64,000 nucleotides of DNA from Cytobacillus oceanisediminis (GTDB taxonomy: Bacteria; Bacillota; Bacilli; Bacillales; Cytobacillaceae). The position numbers were made by a program, and so were the translations under genes. Location of the stretch: contig NZ_SOEE01000001.1 in assembly GCF_004366035.1 (NCBI RefSeq), positions 124,001-188,000 of the forward strand, read 5' to 3'. The notes beneath the pieces are model-generated. The model saw only the letters and a program-made list of their open reading frames with translations. It was not told the origin of the DNA and ran no database searches. This document shows positions 27,077 to 37,742 of this stretch, piece by piece (within the stretch, counting starts at the first letter, position 1; the number at the start of each line of letters is the position of its first letter).

Positions 27077-27913
27077 CTATTTTTCGACAGTTTCTATTTT
27101 ATTCCCGTCATAAGAGATCCAATCACTGAAGCTTCCAGCATATAATTTAACATTAGGGAAGCCAGCTTCCTTTAATGCCAGGAAATTAGGTGCTGCTGTT
27201 ACCCCAGATCCGCAGTAAACAATTACAGGTTTATTCTTATCGATGTCTGCAAACCGTTTTTCCTGTTCCTCTGCTTCTTTAAATCTGCCGTTTTTATACG
27301 CCTCAAGCCAAACTCTATTGATTGCTCCCGGGATATGGCCGGCTTTTTTATCAATTGGCTCCTCCAGTCCCAGGTATCTCTTTGCCTCTCTCGAATCAAT
27401 TATTACAGCAGTATCCTGATGATCTGTAAATTCTTTAACTTCTTCGTATGAAGCAAGGATGTCAGGCTGCAGTTCGATTTTAAATTCAGCTGGCCCGAAG
27501 CTTTGAACCTTATTATTCAAAGGATAGCCGCTTTCAGCCCATTCTTTATATCCGCCGTTCAATACATAAACTTTTTCATGTCCCAAATACCTGAGCAGCC
27601 ACCAGAACCTTGCAGCAAAAGCCCCTTCTCCTCCATCATAGGCAATTACTGTGGTATCTCTGCTGATACCAGCTTTCTTAAGTACTTCACTAAATTGAGA
27701 GGGATCTGGAAGCGGGTGCCTGCCCCCATGTTCTCTCACAGGGCCTGACAGATCCTTCTCTAAATCAAAATACACGGCATTGGGAATATGGCTGAGATTA
27801 AATAAGCTGCGCCCTTCTTCCGGTGACCCAAGTTTAAAACGGCAGTCGGCAATTCGGATATTGGGATCATCCAGTTTGGTTAATACCCATTCCTTTTCTA
27901 CTTGATACTTCAT
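27077..27913 (-). CDS. thiosulfate/3-mercaptopyruvate sulfurtransferase
   Basis: Protein of 278 residues with two rhodanese domains; only the second carries the catalytic cysteine, C234 in VYCGSGVTAA. The active loop CGSGVTA is the form found in 3-mercaptopyruvate sulfurtransferases rather than the CRxGxR loop of thiosulfate rhodaneses. The inactive first domain has AYDGGEGAFAAR. It moves sulfane sulfur in the cytoplasm. The start overlaps the stop of the upstream small cysteine-rich gene by ATGA. Confidence 0.9.
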   Translation of the reverse strand: MKYQVEKEWVLTKLDDPNIRIADCRFKLGSPEEGRSLFNLSHIPNAVYFDLEKDLSGPVREHGGRHPLPDPSQFSEVLKKAGISRDTTVIAYDGGEGAFAARFWWLLRYLGHEKVYVLNGGYKEWAESGYPLNNKVQSFGPAEFKIELQPDILASYEEVKEFTDHQDTAVIIDSREAKRYLGLEEPIDKKAGHIPGAINRVWLEAYKNGRFKEAEEQEKRFADIDKNKPVIVYCGSGVTAAPNFLALKEAGFPNVKLYAGSFSDWISYDGNKIETVEK

Positions 27914-28101
27914 TTAAGGTTCTCCCCTTTTCTCTTTTCCATCAGGCGTTTTATATGTTCCTTTGGTGTCCAGCAGTTAAATTGATAGTCAGGTTTTGTT
28001 TCATAGCCCAGTCTGCTGCAAAAATAAACCATTCCTTCTTTACGCCTTTCAGGCTGGAAGTTTACGCAGGTTGCACATGCATGAAAAGAATTTTTTCCCA
28101 T
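27910..28101 (-). CDS. small cysteine-rich protein, possibly zinc-binding
   Basis: Protein of 63 residues with CATCVNFQPERR, a third cysteine in FCSRLGYET and a fourth in FNCWTPKEH, arranged to bind one metal. The basic C-terminal tail could contact nucleic acid. No family name is known to me. It is translationally coupled to the sulfurtransferase gene (4-base overlap) and starts behind AAAGGGAG. Confidence 0.75.
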   Translation of the reverse strand: MGKNSFHACATCVNFQPERRKEGMVYFCSRLGYETKPDYQFNCWTPKEHIKRLMEKRKGENLK

Positions 28102-28129
28102 AGCTCTCCCTTTTCTTCTCAGAATGATT

Positions 28130-28879
28130 TTAAACTTTCAGCAGTTCCCAAAGCCATTCATTCAGTCCGGATACTTTACCTTTTCCTTTAGGCATTGATT
28201 CACCGGCTTTATAAAGGACTTCCCTTTCTGACTCCAGTGTCTCAGCTATTTGATTTGCTGAATGCTCCTGAATAAGATCCCCGCTTTGTTTTGCATGAGC
28301 CAGGGTCTGATAAAAGCGGGCAATTTCATCCTCTTCCTTCAAGCAAAAGAGACCTGTATACAAAAAGTCTCCGTTTATACTGCTTTGCTGAAGCAGCTGC
28401 CTTGAAATGAGGCAGGCTCTTAACGCTTGAATTAGCAGCTTCTGTTTCTTAATTGTAATTCCCTCTTTTTTAGCCGCTTCCCCAAGATTGCGGGAAAATA
28501 GCTGGGTGTAATGCTGGAATAACTTATATCGTGAGAACTCTTTTTCTGCGATACTCCTTAGCCTATTTGAAAAGCCATCCTTATCCTTGTAGATAATGGG
28601 TGAATATGCCCATTCGAAAATACTTGGATTGGATTTTTGCATAAGGTCAAATGCTTTAAAAATATCCCAGCCGTGAACATCATAAGGGGTATCTGCATCA
28701 ATAACCTCTTTTGCACGTTCAAGGGAAAGATATGCTTTCAGATCCTTATGTTTAAAGATAAAGCGGATATCATAATCTGATTCCGCATCATCTGTCCCCC
28801 AGGCCCTGCTTCCTGCTTCACATGCAAAAAGGATGTCAATATTGTATTTTTCTTCAGCAGCGGAAAGCCATTTTTCCAT
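28130..28879 (-). CDS. predicted nucleotidyltransferase (RlaP/PF10127-like)
   Basis: Protein of 249 residues. The N-terminus has the polymerase-beta-type motif AGSRAWGTDDAESDYDIRF, with catalytic aspartates about D35 and D37, typical of the RlaP family (predicted nucleotidyltransferases linked to RNA repair). The C-terminal helical half contains KQKLLIQALRACLISRQLL. No RNA ligase is nearby, so the pathway is open. It lies 28 bases after dynA and is probably cotranscribed with it; its own ribosome-binding site is weak. Confidence 0.75.
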   Translation of the reverse strand: MEKWLSAAEEKYNIDILFACEAGSRAWGTDDAESDYDIRFIFKHKDLKAYLSLERAKEVIDADTPYDVHGWDIFKAFDLMQKSNPSIFEWAYSPIIYKDKDGFSNRLRSIAEKEFSRYKLFQHYTQLFSRNLGEAAKKEGITIKKQKLLIQALRACLISRQLLQQSSINGDFLYTGLFCLKEEDEIARFYQTLAHAKQSGDLIQEHSANQIAETLESEREVLYKAGESMPKGKGKVSGLNEWLWELLKV

Positions 28880-28907
28880 AAGAAAAGCAGCAACCTTTCA
28901 ATACCTA

Positions 28908-31900
28908 TTATTCGTACTGTGCAATGTTCCTCTCAATCTCTTTCAGCTCTTCAATTGGGAAATCATCTTTTAAAGCAGCCGTAATTCCTTCATAATATTC
29001 ATTGTTCTGTTCATTCAATGAATTGAGCAGCCGCTCAAATTCAGCCTTCAGCAGGCTGCTGTAATGGAATTTTAGCCTGGTGCTTTCGGCTTGCAGGTAA
29101 CGGTCTGCAGGCTCCTGCAGGTTCCTCTCCAGTTCATCCGCTAAATGCTTGCGTTCATTCTTTTCAAAAAACGTTTTTGGATTTTTGAAGTAGGATAGAG
29201 CTTTTTTAAATTGATTCGGGTCTGCATTGGAAAAGGCTGAATCAAATTCAATACTTTCCATTTTTAGCGGCTCATATGAGCTAAAAGACAAATCACTATT
29301 CACATTGGCAGCTCTTTTCGAAATAGCCTCCTGCTGCTGACCGATCAGCTTGGATATATAGGATTCAAGCCTTAGCGTTGTTGCACGAAGCTCCTGGGCA
29401 AAATCAAATCCAAAGCTGGCAAGGAATTCTTCAATAGCAATTTTAAGCATTTTCTTTAAATTCCGGCCATCATCCTTCAGGACTGAAGGGTTGAAAGCCT
29501 CCTTGACAAAGTCAAAGAAACGCAGAAATACTCTTTGCTTGATGTAAAAGACAAGCTCATCCGTTTCCTGTTCAAGCCTTTGGGACAGCAGTTCGGATTT
29601 TTGTCCACGGATAATCTCAGCAACCATTTGATGCTCTTCCTCAAGCTGTTTCAGCTTTTCAAACCTGACCTCTTTATTTTCCTGTGAGGAAGAAATGTAA
29701 GACCTCAGCTGGGCTAATAGGCGCCTCCACTCTGTTTCTGCTGACGAAATGGAAATATTTAGCAATTCTTGATTTATAAAGGAGTAAAAGCTTTTTTCAA
29801 ATGAGCTGATATTGGAAACTTCCTCTTTGCTGTTATCCAGCTTCTCAGCCAGAGCCTGAAGGCTTGAAATGCCAGACAGATGCGGCCGGCGGATTCCGTA
29901 TTGCACGAGCTGCTCTTCAACGTACTCTAATACCGAATCCTTTTCTTCTTCATTGTTGGCAAGGTCAATGGCATTGACGATAAAGAACATTTTATCAAGG
30001 GAGAAGGTATCCTTGACCCTTCCAAGCTGAATAAGAAACTCTCTATCGGCTTTCGAAAAGGCGTGATTATAATAAGTGACAAAAAGGATTGCATCCGAAT
30101 TTTTTATATATTCAAATGCGACCCCGGTATGCCTTGCATTAATCGAATCTGCCCCAGGTGTGTCAACCAGGGTAATTCCCTGCCTTGTCAGTTCACAATC
30201 AAAGTAAACCTCTATCGTCTCAACGAAGCATGATTTTTCCTCATTGGCAACATAATCCCGAAACTCTTCCAAATCAGCTTTTATGACTTTCCCAAGCTGA
30301 TCTGTGAAGAAATCAAAACCTCTCATAAATGCTTTAAGAAATGCAAAGTGTGTCTTCTCATTCGCATCGAAATCCTGGTTTTCCCCAGTGATCTTCTTAA
30401 TCGCTGCAGCAGCATCGCTGAAGTTTCCTGCAGAATAATCAAAGACCTTCAATGAATGATTGATATCATTTAAGAGAGTCTGTGAATCCTTTACTTTTAC
30501 AAGAACGGTTCCATGCACATTTTCTGCCGTAACAGGTTTAATTTTGTTGATTGCAGCTGTCGTCGGATTTGGTGAAACCGGAAGCAGTTTATTCCCGATT
30601 AAAGCATTGGCAAAAGAGGACTTCCCTGCACTGAATGCACCAAAAAGGGCAACTGTGAATTCTTTGCTCTCAAGCCTTGAAGCTTTATCTGCCAAATCAG
30701 CTGCAAGCTTTCTGAAACCTGGGATATCTTTTACTGCATTAGCGGTGAATTGAAGCTTTTCAATAACAGGCTGAACGGAAACCGCAGGAACAGTTTCCCC
30801 TGTCTGCTCTTCCTCAGCAGATTTTTCAGATTTCTTGATCACCTTTTCCTTCTCAATTTTATCTTCATGCAGGAAAACAACTTCAGCTTCATCGGCATCT
30901 TCCGCTGCAAGCATTTTGGCTTGCTCCTGAAACTCATCATAAGCAAAGTTACCTGTCAGATAGACTTTCATCTCGGCAGATGCCTTAATTAATTTTTCAC
31001 TGAGAGCTTTAATTGCATTAAGGGCTTCAGCATAGGCAGTAAGCTTGCGAATTTCATTTTCCAATACCGTTTGATCCTGGCTGTTAGTTTCTTCAAGCGC
31101 TTCCAGAAGTGCATCTTTCAGGAAAGCTGCGTTCTTTTTGGCAATTCTCTTTACAGCCTCTGCGGTATCGTTCGTATACTGAAGTACATAATCTCCTGAA
31201 AACATGGCGCCGGGCTTTACTGTTTCGGCTAAAACGGCTGGTTCAAAGGAAAGCTTGAAGCTCTGAACTTGTGCCAGAATTTCTGAGTCATGGATATTAT
31301 GCTGCTTGAACTGCTGTAAAAACAGCTCTTTTATATGCCATTCCAGCTGAGACTTAACCTTTTCGGAAAAATCCTGATAAAAGCGGTCAAGCCGCACGGA
31401 CCTTTCCTGCTCCGTTTTCTGCTTGCTGAAAAATAGGCCAATTTTAAACGAAGGCTGGCACGACTCAAGATAAGATTCAGCCAGTTCCCTCGTCTGGAAA
31501 GGCATTAAATAAGCGTTTTTTAAAATCTCATCAATCTTTCCGGTTAACTCAATATCTGCTTCATGTATGGAAGACTTTAGCTTATTCAACTGCTTCTCTA
31601 ACTCTTGCAGCCTGTTTCCGAGCTGATCCCGTTCATCCTGATCTAAATCAGCCAGTTTTTCTTCCCATTTATCTTTTTCAGCTGCATGTGCGTCTCCTAA
31701 AAAGGCCAGATGATCCTCTGTTAATTTCTTTAAAGAGTTAAAAACAGATTGTGGCAGAAGCTCTTCACGGTTATCAATGCTGCTGTTTATAAAATCCTGA
31801 AGTGCCTTAAAATCGTTTGCCTGGTGATTTTCGTCTTTTAAGGTGGTGTAAAAAATCCGCGCAGGCTTTACTCCCCAGGATGCAAATGATTCCTTTACGC

Positions 31901-32570
31901 TTTCTTTAAATTGTTCAAAGCTGAGCTCTTCATCCCGATGTTTATCAATTTGATTGATAACAAGATAAACTTCTTTTCCTGCAGCCGCCAGTTCTTTTGT
32001 AAAAAGAAAATTTAATTCCGACTGGACATGATTATAATCCATAACATAAAAAATGAGGTCAGCCAAATGAAGAGCAGACTCCGTAGCAATTCTATGCGCA
32101 TCATCTGTAGAATCGATTCCAGGTGTATCCATAATTACTGCCTTCCTGGGCAAACTGGTGGCGGAATGGCTTATTTCAATGGAATGAATTGAATCGCCAT
32201 CCTTGCAATAGGATTTTACCTGTCCGTAATCATAAGGAGCAGGATAAAGCCTTGGCTTTCCTTCCTTAAAAATTACTTTTGCATAATCTTCCTCACCTGA
32301 TTTGACTTTTACCAGGTTGGCACTTGTTGGAATCGGCGAGGATGGGAGAAGGTCCTCTCCTGCAAGCTTGTTAATCATGCTCGATTTCCCAGCAGAAAAA
32401 TGTCCGCAAAAAGCAATGGCAAATTCCTGGTCTCTTAGCTTAATTAAGAGATCTTTAGCTCTTTTAGCTGTCTGGCTATCCCCATTTCTCTGGGCGAATG
32501 TATATATAGCAGTTATTCTGTTCATTAATTCAGTTTGCTGCAATCCTGGTTGCAAAATCGTGTCAGCCAT
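28908..32570 (-). CDS. dynA: double dynamin-like GTPase DynA (YpbR)
   Basis: Protein of 1220 residues with two dynamin units in one chain. The first P-loop is GHFSAGKS at 56-63, with switch DTPGID and NQIDKH. The second is GAFSAGKS near residue 645, with DTPGAD and VNAID. Long coiled-coil stalks follow each GTPase. In B. subtilis, DynA tethers and fuses membranes and protects them against phage and pore-formers. The ATG at 32570 has AAGGGG ten bases upstream; a TTG at 32576 is possible. Locus order (dynA, small peptide, bpsB, bpsA) resembles B. subtilis. Confidence 0.95.
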   Translation of the reverse strand: MADTILQPGLQQTELMNRITAIYTFAQRNGDSQTAKRAKDLLIKLRDQEFAIAFCGHFSAGKSSMINKLAGEDLLPSSPIPTSANLVKVKSGEEDYAKVIFKEGKPRLYPAPYDYGQVKSYCKDGDSIHSIEISHSATSLPRKAVIMDTPGIDSTDDAHRIATESALHLADLIFYVMDYNHVQSELNFLFTKELAAAGKEVYLVINQIDKHRDEELSFEQFKESVKESFASWGVKPARIFYTTLKDENHQANDFKALQDFINSSIDNREELLPQSVFNSLKKLTEDHLAFLGDAHAAEKDKWEEKLADLDQDERDQLGNRLQELEKQLNKLKSSIHEADIELTGKIDEILKNAYLMPFQTRELAESYLESCQPSFKIGLFFSKQKTEQERSVRLDRFYQDFSEKVKSQLEWHIKELFLQQFKQHNIHDSEILAQVQSFKLSFEPAVLAETVKPGAMFSGDYVLQYTNDTAEAVKRIAKKNAAFLKDALLEALEETNSQDQTVLENEIRKLTAYAEALNAIKALSEKLIKASAEMKVYLTGNFAYDEFQEQAKMLAAEDADEAEVVFLHEDKIEKEKVIKKSEKSAEEEQTGETVPAVSVQPVIEKLQFTANAVKDIPGFRKLAADLADKASRLESKEFTVALFGAFSAGKSSFANALIGNKLLPVSPNPTTAAINKIKPVTAENVHGTVLVKVKDSQTLLNDINHSLKVFDYSAGNFSDAAAAIKKITGENQDFDANEKTHFAFLKAFMRGFDFFTDQLGKVIKADLEEFRDYVANEEKSCFVETIEVYFDCELTRQGITLVDTPGADSINARHTGVAFEYIKNSDAILFVTYYNHAFSKADREFLIQLGRVKDTFSLDKMFFIVNAIDLANNEEEKDSVLEYVEEQLVQYGIRRPHLSGISSLQALAEKLDNSKEEVSNISSFEKSFYSFINQELLNISISSAETEWRRLLAQLRSYISSSQENKEVRFEKLKQLEEEHQMVAEIIRGQKSELLSQRLEQETDELVFYIKQRVFLRFFDFVKEAFNPSVLKDDGRNLKKMLKIAIEEFLASFGFDFAQELRATTLRLESYISKLIGQQQEAISKRAANVNSDLSFSSYEPLKMESIEFDSAFSNADPNQFKKALSYFKNPKTFFEKNERKHLADELERNLQEPADRYLQAESTRLKFHYSSLLKAEFERLLNSLNEQNNEYYEGITAALKDDFPIEELKEIERNIAQYE

Positions 32571-32845
32571 TTCCAATAATCCCCTTGTAACTTTAATTTA
32601 CTTCCTATTTTAAATGATTTTCGTTTATTTTCCTATATAAGATGGTTTATTCTTTGATTTTTCTAATATTTCTCAAAGGAAATTAATCTATTTAGGTTTT
32701 AGCTTACTAATATTTTAGGATTAATTGATTTGTTCTCACCTCAATTTTTTTAATTCATAATATTTCCCGCAGTTACAATCAGCTCAGTGCATAAATTTTT
32801 TTAGCCTCTAAGAAACAATCCTTCTTTAAAAAGTCGTTAATAAAA
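32571..32845. other. AT-rich intergenic region upstream of dynA
   Basis: The stretch holds no convincing reading frame, repeat or RNA motif. It must contain the dynA promoter (minus strand), which I could not place with confidence. Confidence 0.5.
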
Positions 32846-32876
32846 CAAAAACCAGGCATCCCGCGCCTGGTTTCAA
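32846..32876 (-). terminator. terminator of the small basic peptide gene
   Basis: AAACCAGGC/GCCTGGTTT stem with a 6-base loop and T residues on the minus strand, 10 bases past the stop at 32886. Confidence 0.85.
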
Positions 32877-32885
32877 AAATGACTA

Positions 32886-32978
32886 TTATCTTGTATGTGG
32901 TTTAGCTACGTTATTTAATACATGTTTCATAACAAGCGAGTAGGCAGCAATTGTACCTGCAACAAATAGAATTGTCAT
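32886..32978 (-). CDS. 30-residue basic membrane peptide behind Fur-like boxes (FbpC candidate)
   Basis: The start is an ATG at 32978 with AGGAAGGTG upstream. The peptide begins with a hydrophobic helix (TILFVAGTIAAYSLVM) and ends KHVLNNVAKPHTR, with no acidic residue. It has its own terminator and two upstream 7-1-7 Fur-like boxes. B. subtilis makes small Fur-regulated basic proteins FbpA, FbpB and FbpC that assist the sRNA FsrA in iron sparing; FbpC is similarly short, so this is a candidate counterpart. I could not compare sequences. A longer in-frame start at 33086 has no support. Confidence 0.6.
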   Translation of the reverse strand: MTILFVAGTIAAYSLVMKHVLNNVAKPHTR

Positions 32979-33009
32979 ATGTAGCAACACCTTCCTGTTG
33001 GAATGATAT

Positions 33010-33024
33010 TGAGAATAATTTTCA
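33010..33024 (-). promoter_or_regulatory. Fur-like box, proximal
   Basis: On the minus strand TGAAAATTATTCTCA matches the 7-1-7 Fur motif TGATAATnATTATCA at all but two defined positions. It lies about 30 bases before the start of the 30-residue peptide. Confidence 0.65.
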
Positions 33025-33049
33025 AATTCAATTAGAAGTTTATCACGAA

Positions 33050-33064
33050 CGATAATCATTTTCA
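33050..33064 (-). promoter_or_regulatory. Fur-like box overlapping the predicted -10
   Basis: On the minus strand TGAAAATGATTATCG matches TGATAATnATTATCA at all but two defined positions. A TTGACA -35 lies at 33081-33086, so this box covers the expected -10 (GAAAAT at 17-base spacing). Confidence 0.65.
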
Positions 33065-33082
33065 ATAGGGATATAAATATTG

Positions 33083-33646
33083 TCAAACTTTTTTAATATC
33101 TCTATTCAGACCAGGTCTTATTCGTAAAAAAGCTTCTTCGTATTCTGTCAATTCTTTCAGTGCTTTTTCTTCGGCTGGTATCCTGACCGAAAGTACCATT
33201 ATGTTTAGCAGGGTATATACAGCGGCTGTGATGTAAGCCTGAAACATTAAAGGTATCACGAGAAATTCAGCAGCTACAATTACATAATTAGGATGCTTTA
33301 TAAAGCGGTATGGCCCCCTTCTGACGACCTTGGCCCCCGGCAAGACGATAATTTTGGTATTCCAGTATTTCCCTAAAGAGAACAGTGCCCATACTCTTCC
33401 TGTCTGGGTAAGAATGAAAAGAATCAGAAGAATGGGCCAAATAGGGGACGGGCCTTTTTCAAAGATGGATACTTCAAGCAGATAGCAAATAAAAAAGGAA
33501 GCGTGAACTGCAACGATCCAGGGATAGTGCCGCTGGCCAAATTCCAGTGCGCCCCGGCCTTTCATCCACTTTTCATTATTTCGAGCTATAGCAAGCTCTG
33601 CTGCCCTCTGCAAAATAATGATGGAAATAAATAGTTTGAACAGCAT
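33083..33646 (-). CDS. bpsB: alkylpyrone methyltransferase BpsB (YpbQ), ICMT-like
   Basis: Protein of 187 residues with about five membrane helices and the isoprenylcysteine-methyltransferase-like C-terminus: RVWALFSLGKYWNTKI, GAKVVRRGPYRFIKHPNY and EEKALKELTEYEEAF. In B. subtilis YpbQ/BpsB methylates the alkylpyrones made by BpsA. The ATG at 33646 has GGGAGTG upstream and lies 5 bases after the bpsA stop, so the two form an operon. Confidence 0.88.
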   Translation of the reverse strand: MLFKLFISIIILQRAAELAIARNNEKWMKGRGALEFGQRHYPWIVAVHASFFICYLLEVSIFEKGPSPIWPILLILFILTQTGRVWALFSLGKYWNTKIIVLPGAKVVRRGPYRFIKHPNYVIVAAEFLVIPLMFQAYITAAVYTLLNIMVLSVRIPAEEKALKELTEYEEAFLRIRPGLNRDIKKV

Positions 33647-33650
33647 ATTT

Positions 33651-34733
33651 TCACTCCCATTCCAGCAGCAGTAATTCGGAGCTAAATCCAGGGCCGAGGG
33701 CTGTTGCAAGCCCGGTATCTCCCTTTCTGCCGATCTCCATAAACCTTTTCAGCACGTAAAGAATGGTTGCTGATGACATATTCCCGAACTCCTTTAATAC
33801 ATCAAGTGAAATTTTTGTCATATCAGGATCGAATTGCAATGCTTTCTGATAAGCATCAATGACTTTTTTCCCGCCAGGATGGGCAACAAAATGGCTTATT
33901 TTTTCCATTTCCATGCCCTTTCCCCTTAGAAATTCCGTTACATTCGGCTTCAGCCAGCCCTCTATTATGGATGGTATATCCTTTGAGAAAACCACATATA
34001 AACCCTCATTCTTCACTTCCCATCCCATTACATCCAATGAATTGCGCATCGTTGTTGATTGGGTTCCCAAAATTCTTGGAATGGATGACACCTTTTGAAA
34101 ATCCCTTTGGACTTCATCACCCGTTATCAGCGCACATGCTGCACCGTCAGCAAAAAGTGAGGTCCCGATAAGATTGCTCTTTGACCTGTCATTGCGCTGA
34201 AAGGTCAAACTGCATAATTCTATGGTTAAAACCAGTACTTTAGCTTCTGGGAAAGCCAGGCAATATTCATAGGCTCTTGAAAGGCCTGATGCGCCGCCTG
34301 CACAACCCAGTCCCCACATCGGTATTCGCTTCGTATGTTCTGAAAATGGAAGATTATTCATGATTCTTGCTTCAAGGCTCGGTGTGGCGATTCCTGAGCT
34401 TGAGATAGTAAAGATGGCATCGATTTCTTCGCATTGGAGATTCTTGCTCAGGAAAATGTCATTCTCCAGACAGCATTTTATTGCCTTTGTTCCCAGTTCA
34501 ATAGCCTGTTCAATGTAAGCATTGTTTCGATCTTCAAATGATTTATCTGTTTTAAACCATTCAAGTCCCTTTGCGAAGTGGCGCTTCTCAATTTGGCCGT
34601 TGTGGAAAGCTTTCAATAGGCGTTCAATATCCTTAAAGGATTCTGAGAATAAATCTCTGGCAAAATCCATTACCTGATCCTGTGTCAGAACATGTTCAGG
34701 TATTGCTTCTGCAACTGATACAATTGCTGGCAT
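33651..34733 (-). CDS. bpsA: type III polyketide synthase BpsA (alkylpyrone synthase)
   Basis: Protein of 360 residues of the chalcone/stilbene synthase family. The catalytic triad is C144 in GLGCAGGASG, H285 in HFVAHPGGKK and N318 in EFGNMSSAT. B. subtilis BpsA (BcsA) makes triketide alkylpyrones from fatty acyl-CoA and malonyl-CoA. An upstream ATG at 34737 is out of frame. It is cotranscribed with bpsB. The gene is known as bcsA in older annotation. Confidence 0.93.
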   Translation of the reverse strand: MPAIVSVAEAIPEHVLTQDQVMDFARDLFSESFKDIERLLKAFHNGQIEKRHFAKGLEWFKTDKSFEDRNNAYIEQAIELGTKAIKCCLENDIFLSKNLQCEEIDAIFTISSSGIATPSLEARIMNNLPFSEHTKRIPMWGLGCAGGASGLSRAYEYCLAFPEAKVLVLTIELCSLTFQRNDRSKSNLIGTSLFADGAACALITGDEVQRDFQKVSSIPRILGTQSTTMRNSLDVMGWEVKNEGLYVVFSKDIPSIIEGWLKPNVTEFLRGKGMEMEKISHFVAHPGGKKVIDAYQKALQFDPDMTKISLDVLKEFGNMSSATILYVLKRFMEIGRKGDTGLATALGPGFSSELLLLEWE

Positions 34734-34809
34734 ACATGACTCTCCTCCGCTTGCTTTCTTTTATTTTTTCCAAATAAAAGCAATTTATGTTTCAAAATTG
34801 GATAATCAG

Positions 34810-34843
34810 GCAAAAAAAAGCTTCCCCCATTAGGAGGAAGCAA
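34810..34843 (-). terminator. terminator upstream of bpsA
   Basis: GCTTCC/GGAAGC stem with an A-rich left flank (T run on the minus strand). It ends the minus-strand transcript of the small zinc-ribbon gene region before bpsA. Confidence 0.65.
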
Positions 34844-34926
34844 TGTGTTTTGAAGGAGTTGTTGTGCCTCTTTATTATAAAGGAATAGCTAAATGAATAG
34901 CATTACTAAATCTTTTCCAATTAGCT

Positions 34927-34956
34927 CTAGGGCCCTTTTAAAAAAAGGGCTGGCCC
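34927..34956 (-). terminator. terminator of the 48-residue zinc-ribbon gene
   Basis: GCCC(T)n(A)n-GGGC inverted repeat 10 bases past the stop. The T/A stem core makes it weaker than a standard terminator. Confidence 0.45.
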
Positions 34957-34965
34957 ATGGCATAG

Positions 34966-35112
34966 TTATTCTGATGCATCCAATCCAATATTGGTTTTGT
35001 GATGCTTTTGTACTTCTATATATATTTTTTTCGTAACCAGGATACCGCAAGCAGTACAAACCTCTTCTTCATTATATAAAAGCCGGCAGTTATCACAATA
35101 ATATTTCTCCAT
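34966..35112 (-). CDS. 48-residue zinc-ribbon miniprotein
   Basis: Direct reading gives a 48-residue protein with CDNC at residues 6-9 and CTAC at 19-22, a single CxxC...CxxC zinc ribbon, then a basic/hydrophobic strand VTKKIYIEVQKHHK. It starts at 35112 and sits just downstream of pbuX on the same strand. The ribosome-binding site is unremarkable (GAGTGGAATGTG). No family is recognised. Confidence 0.65.
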   Translation of the reverse strand: MEKYYCDNCRLLYNEEEVCTACGILVTKKIYIEVQKHHKTNIGLDASE

Positions 35113-35217
35113 CACATTCCACTCTCTTTCTTGCGAGAAACAATCGCTTCGGAAATGTAAAATACCGATAGAATATTATATTGATTGCCTGAATTATTGT
35201 GATTGCCGCAAGAAGAA

Positions 35218-37160
<1,943 letters not shown>

Positions 37161-37177
37161 TTACTCATTCCAGCCAT

Positions 37178-37366
37178 ATAAAAAGCCTGAAGCCCATCGC
37201 ATTCACAACATAAAAATGAGTGAAGCAATGGCCTTCAGGCTAATGATCTAAGCTGCAGGCAAACAAGGATGACTAAAATCGTCCTGTACATTGCTCACTC
37301 ATAGTCGGATCATTTACGGTAACCCGGTAGAAACTTGCGAGCCATATCCTCGCGATTATATGAGTG
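37178..37366 (-). promoter_or_regulatory. guanine riboswitch with terminator, xpt-pbuX leader
   Basis: The aptamer (37296-37366) reads CACTCATATAATC...GATATGG...AGTTTCTACC...GTAAATGATC...CCGACTATGAGTG on the minus strand, matching the xpt aptamer of B. subtilis. The specificity base in TCCGACTATG is C, hence guanine/hypoxanthine rather than adenine. The expression platform is a long terminator AGCCTGAAG...CTTCAGGCT plus T run at 37178-37247. Ligand binding is expected to favour termination. Confidence 0.97.
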
Positions 37367-37386
37367 AATGTTATTAATTTATTAAC

Positions 37387-37414
37387 ATTATAACATCATT
37401 TACTAATACTTCAA
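37387..37414 (-). promoter_or_regulatory. promoter of xpt-pbuX
   Basis: On the minus strand TTGAAG, a 16-base spacer and a perfect TATAAT lie about 20 bases upstream of the riboswitch aptamer. Confidence 0.65.
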
Positions 37415-37574
37415 TCAAAACTTTAACTAAATACGAACTAAACAATATATTATCAGAAAATTGTTCGCTAATCTGATAATTCACCCTCTTCCGTATGTTT
37501 CATGCAAATAATTAGCCTTTCTTCTGAGGCTCAATTAAACCTTCACAGTTTTTTCACAATTTACAGGAGTTTTT

Positions 37575-37590
37575 TGTGACATAAATCACT
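37575..37590 (+). promoter_or_regulatory. CRP/FNR-type box upstream of the ba3 oxidase operon
   Basis: TGTGACATAAATCACT is a full TGTGA-N6-TCACT palindrome, the CRP/FNR consensus form, and lies about 150 bases before the first gene of the oxidase operon. Confidence 0.7.
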
Positions 37591-37742
37591 TAAATATCAA
37601 TTTTTCACTATTATCATAGTGTTTAAGTTACGAATGAACAATTTGTGAATTCACTGAAAGCATCTAGAATCTTCCTAAATGTTTTGTATTATGAAAGTGT
37701 AATCATTTACTTTTTCCAAATATTCGAAAGGAGTGAAGGACA

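Noticed and set aside
37640..37655. TGTGAATTCACT palindrome upstream of the oxidase operon as a second CRP/FNR box
   Set aside because: The spacer between half-sites is 2 bases rather than 6, so it does not fit the family's spacing.
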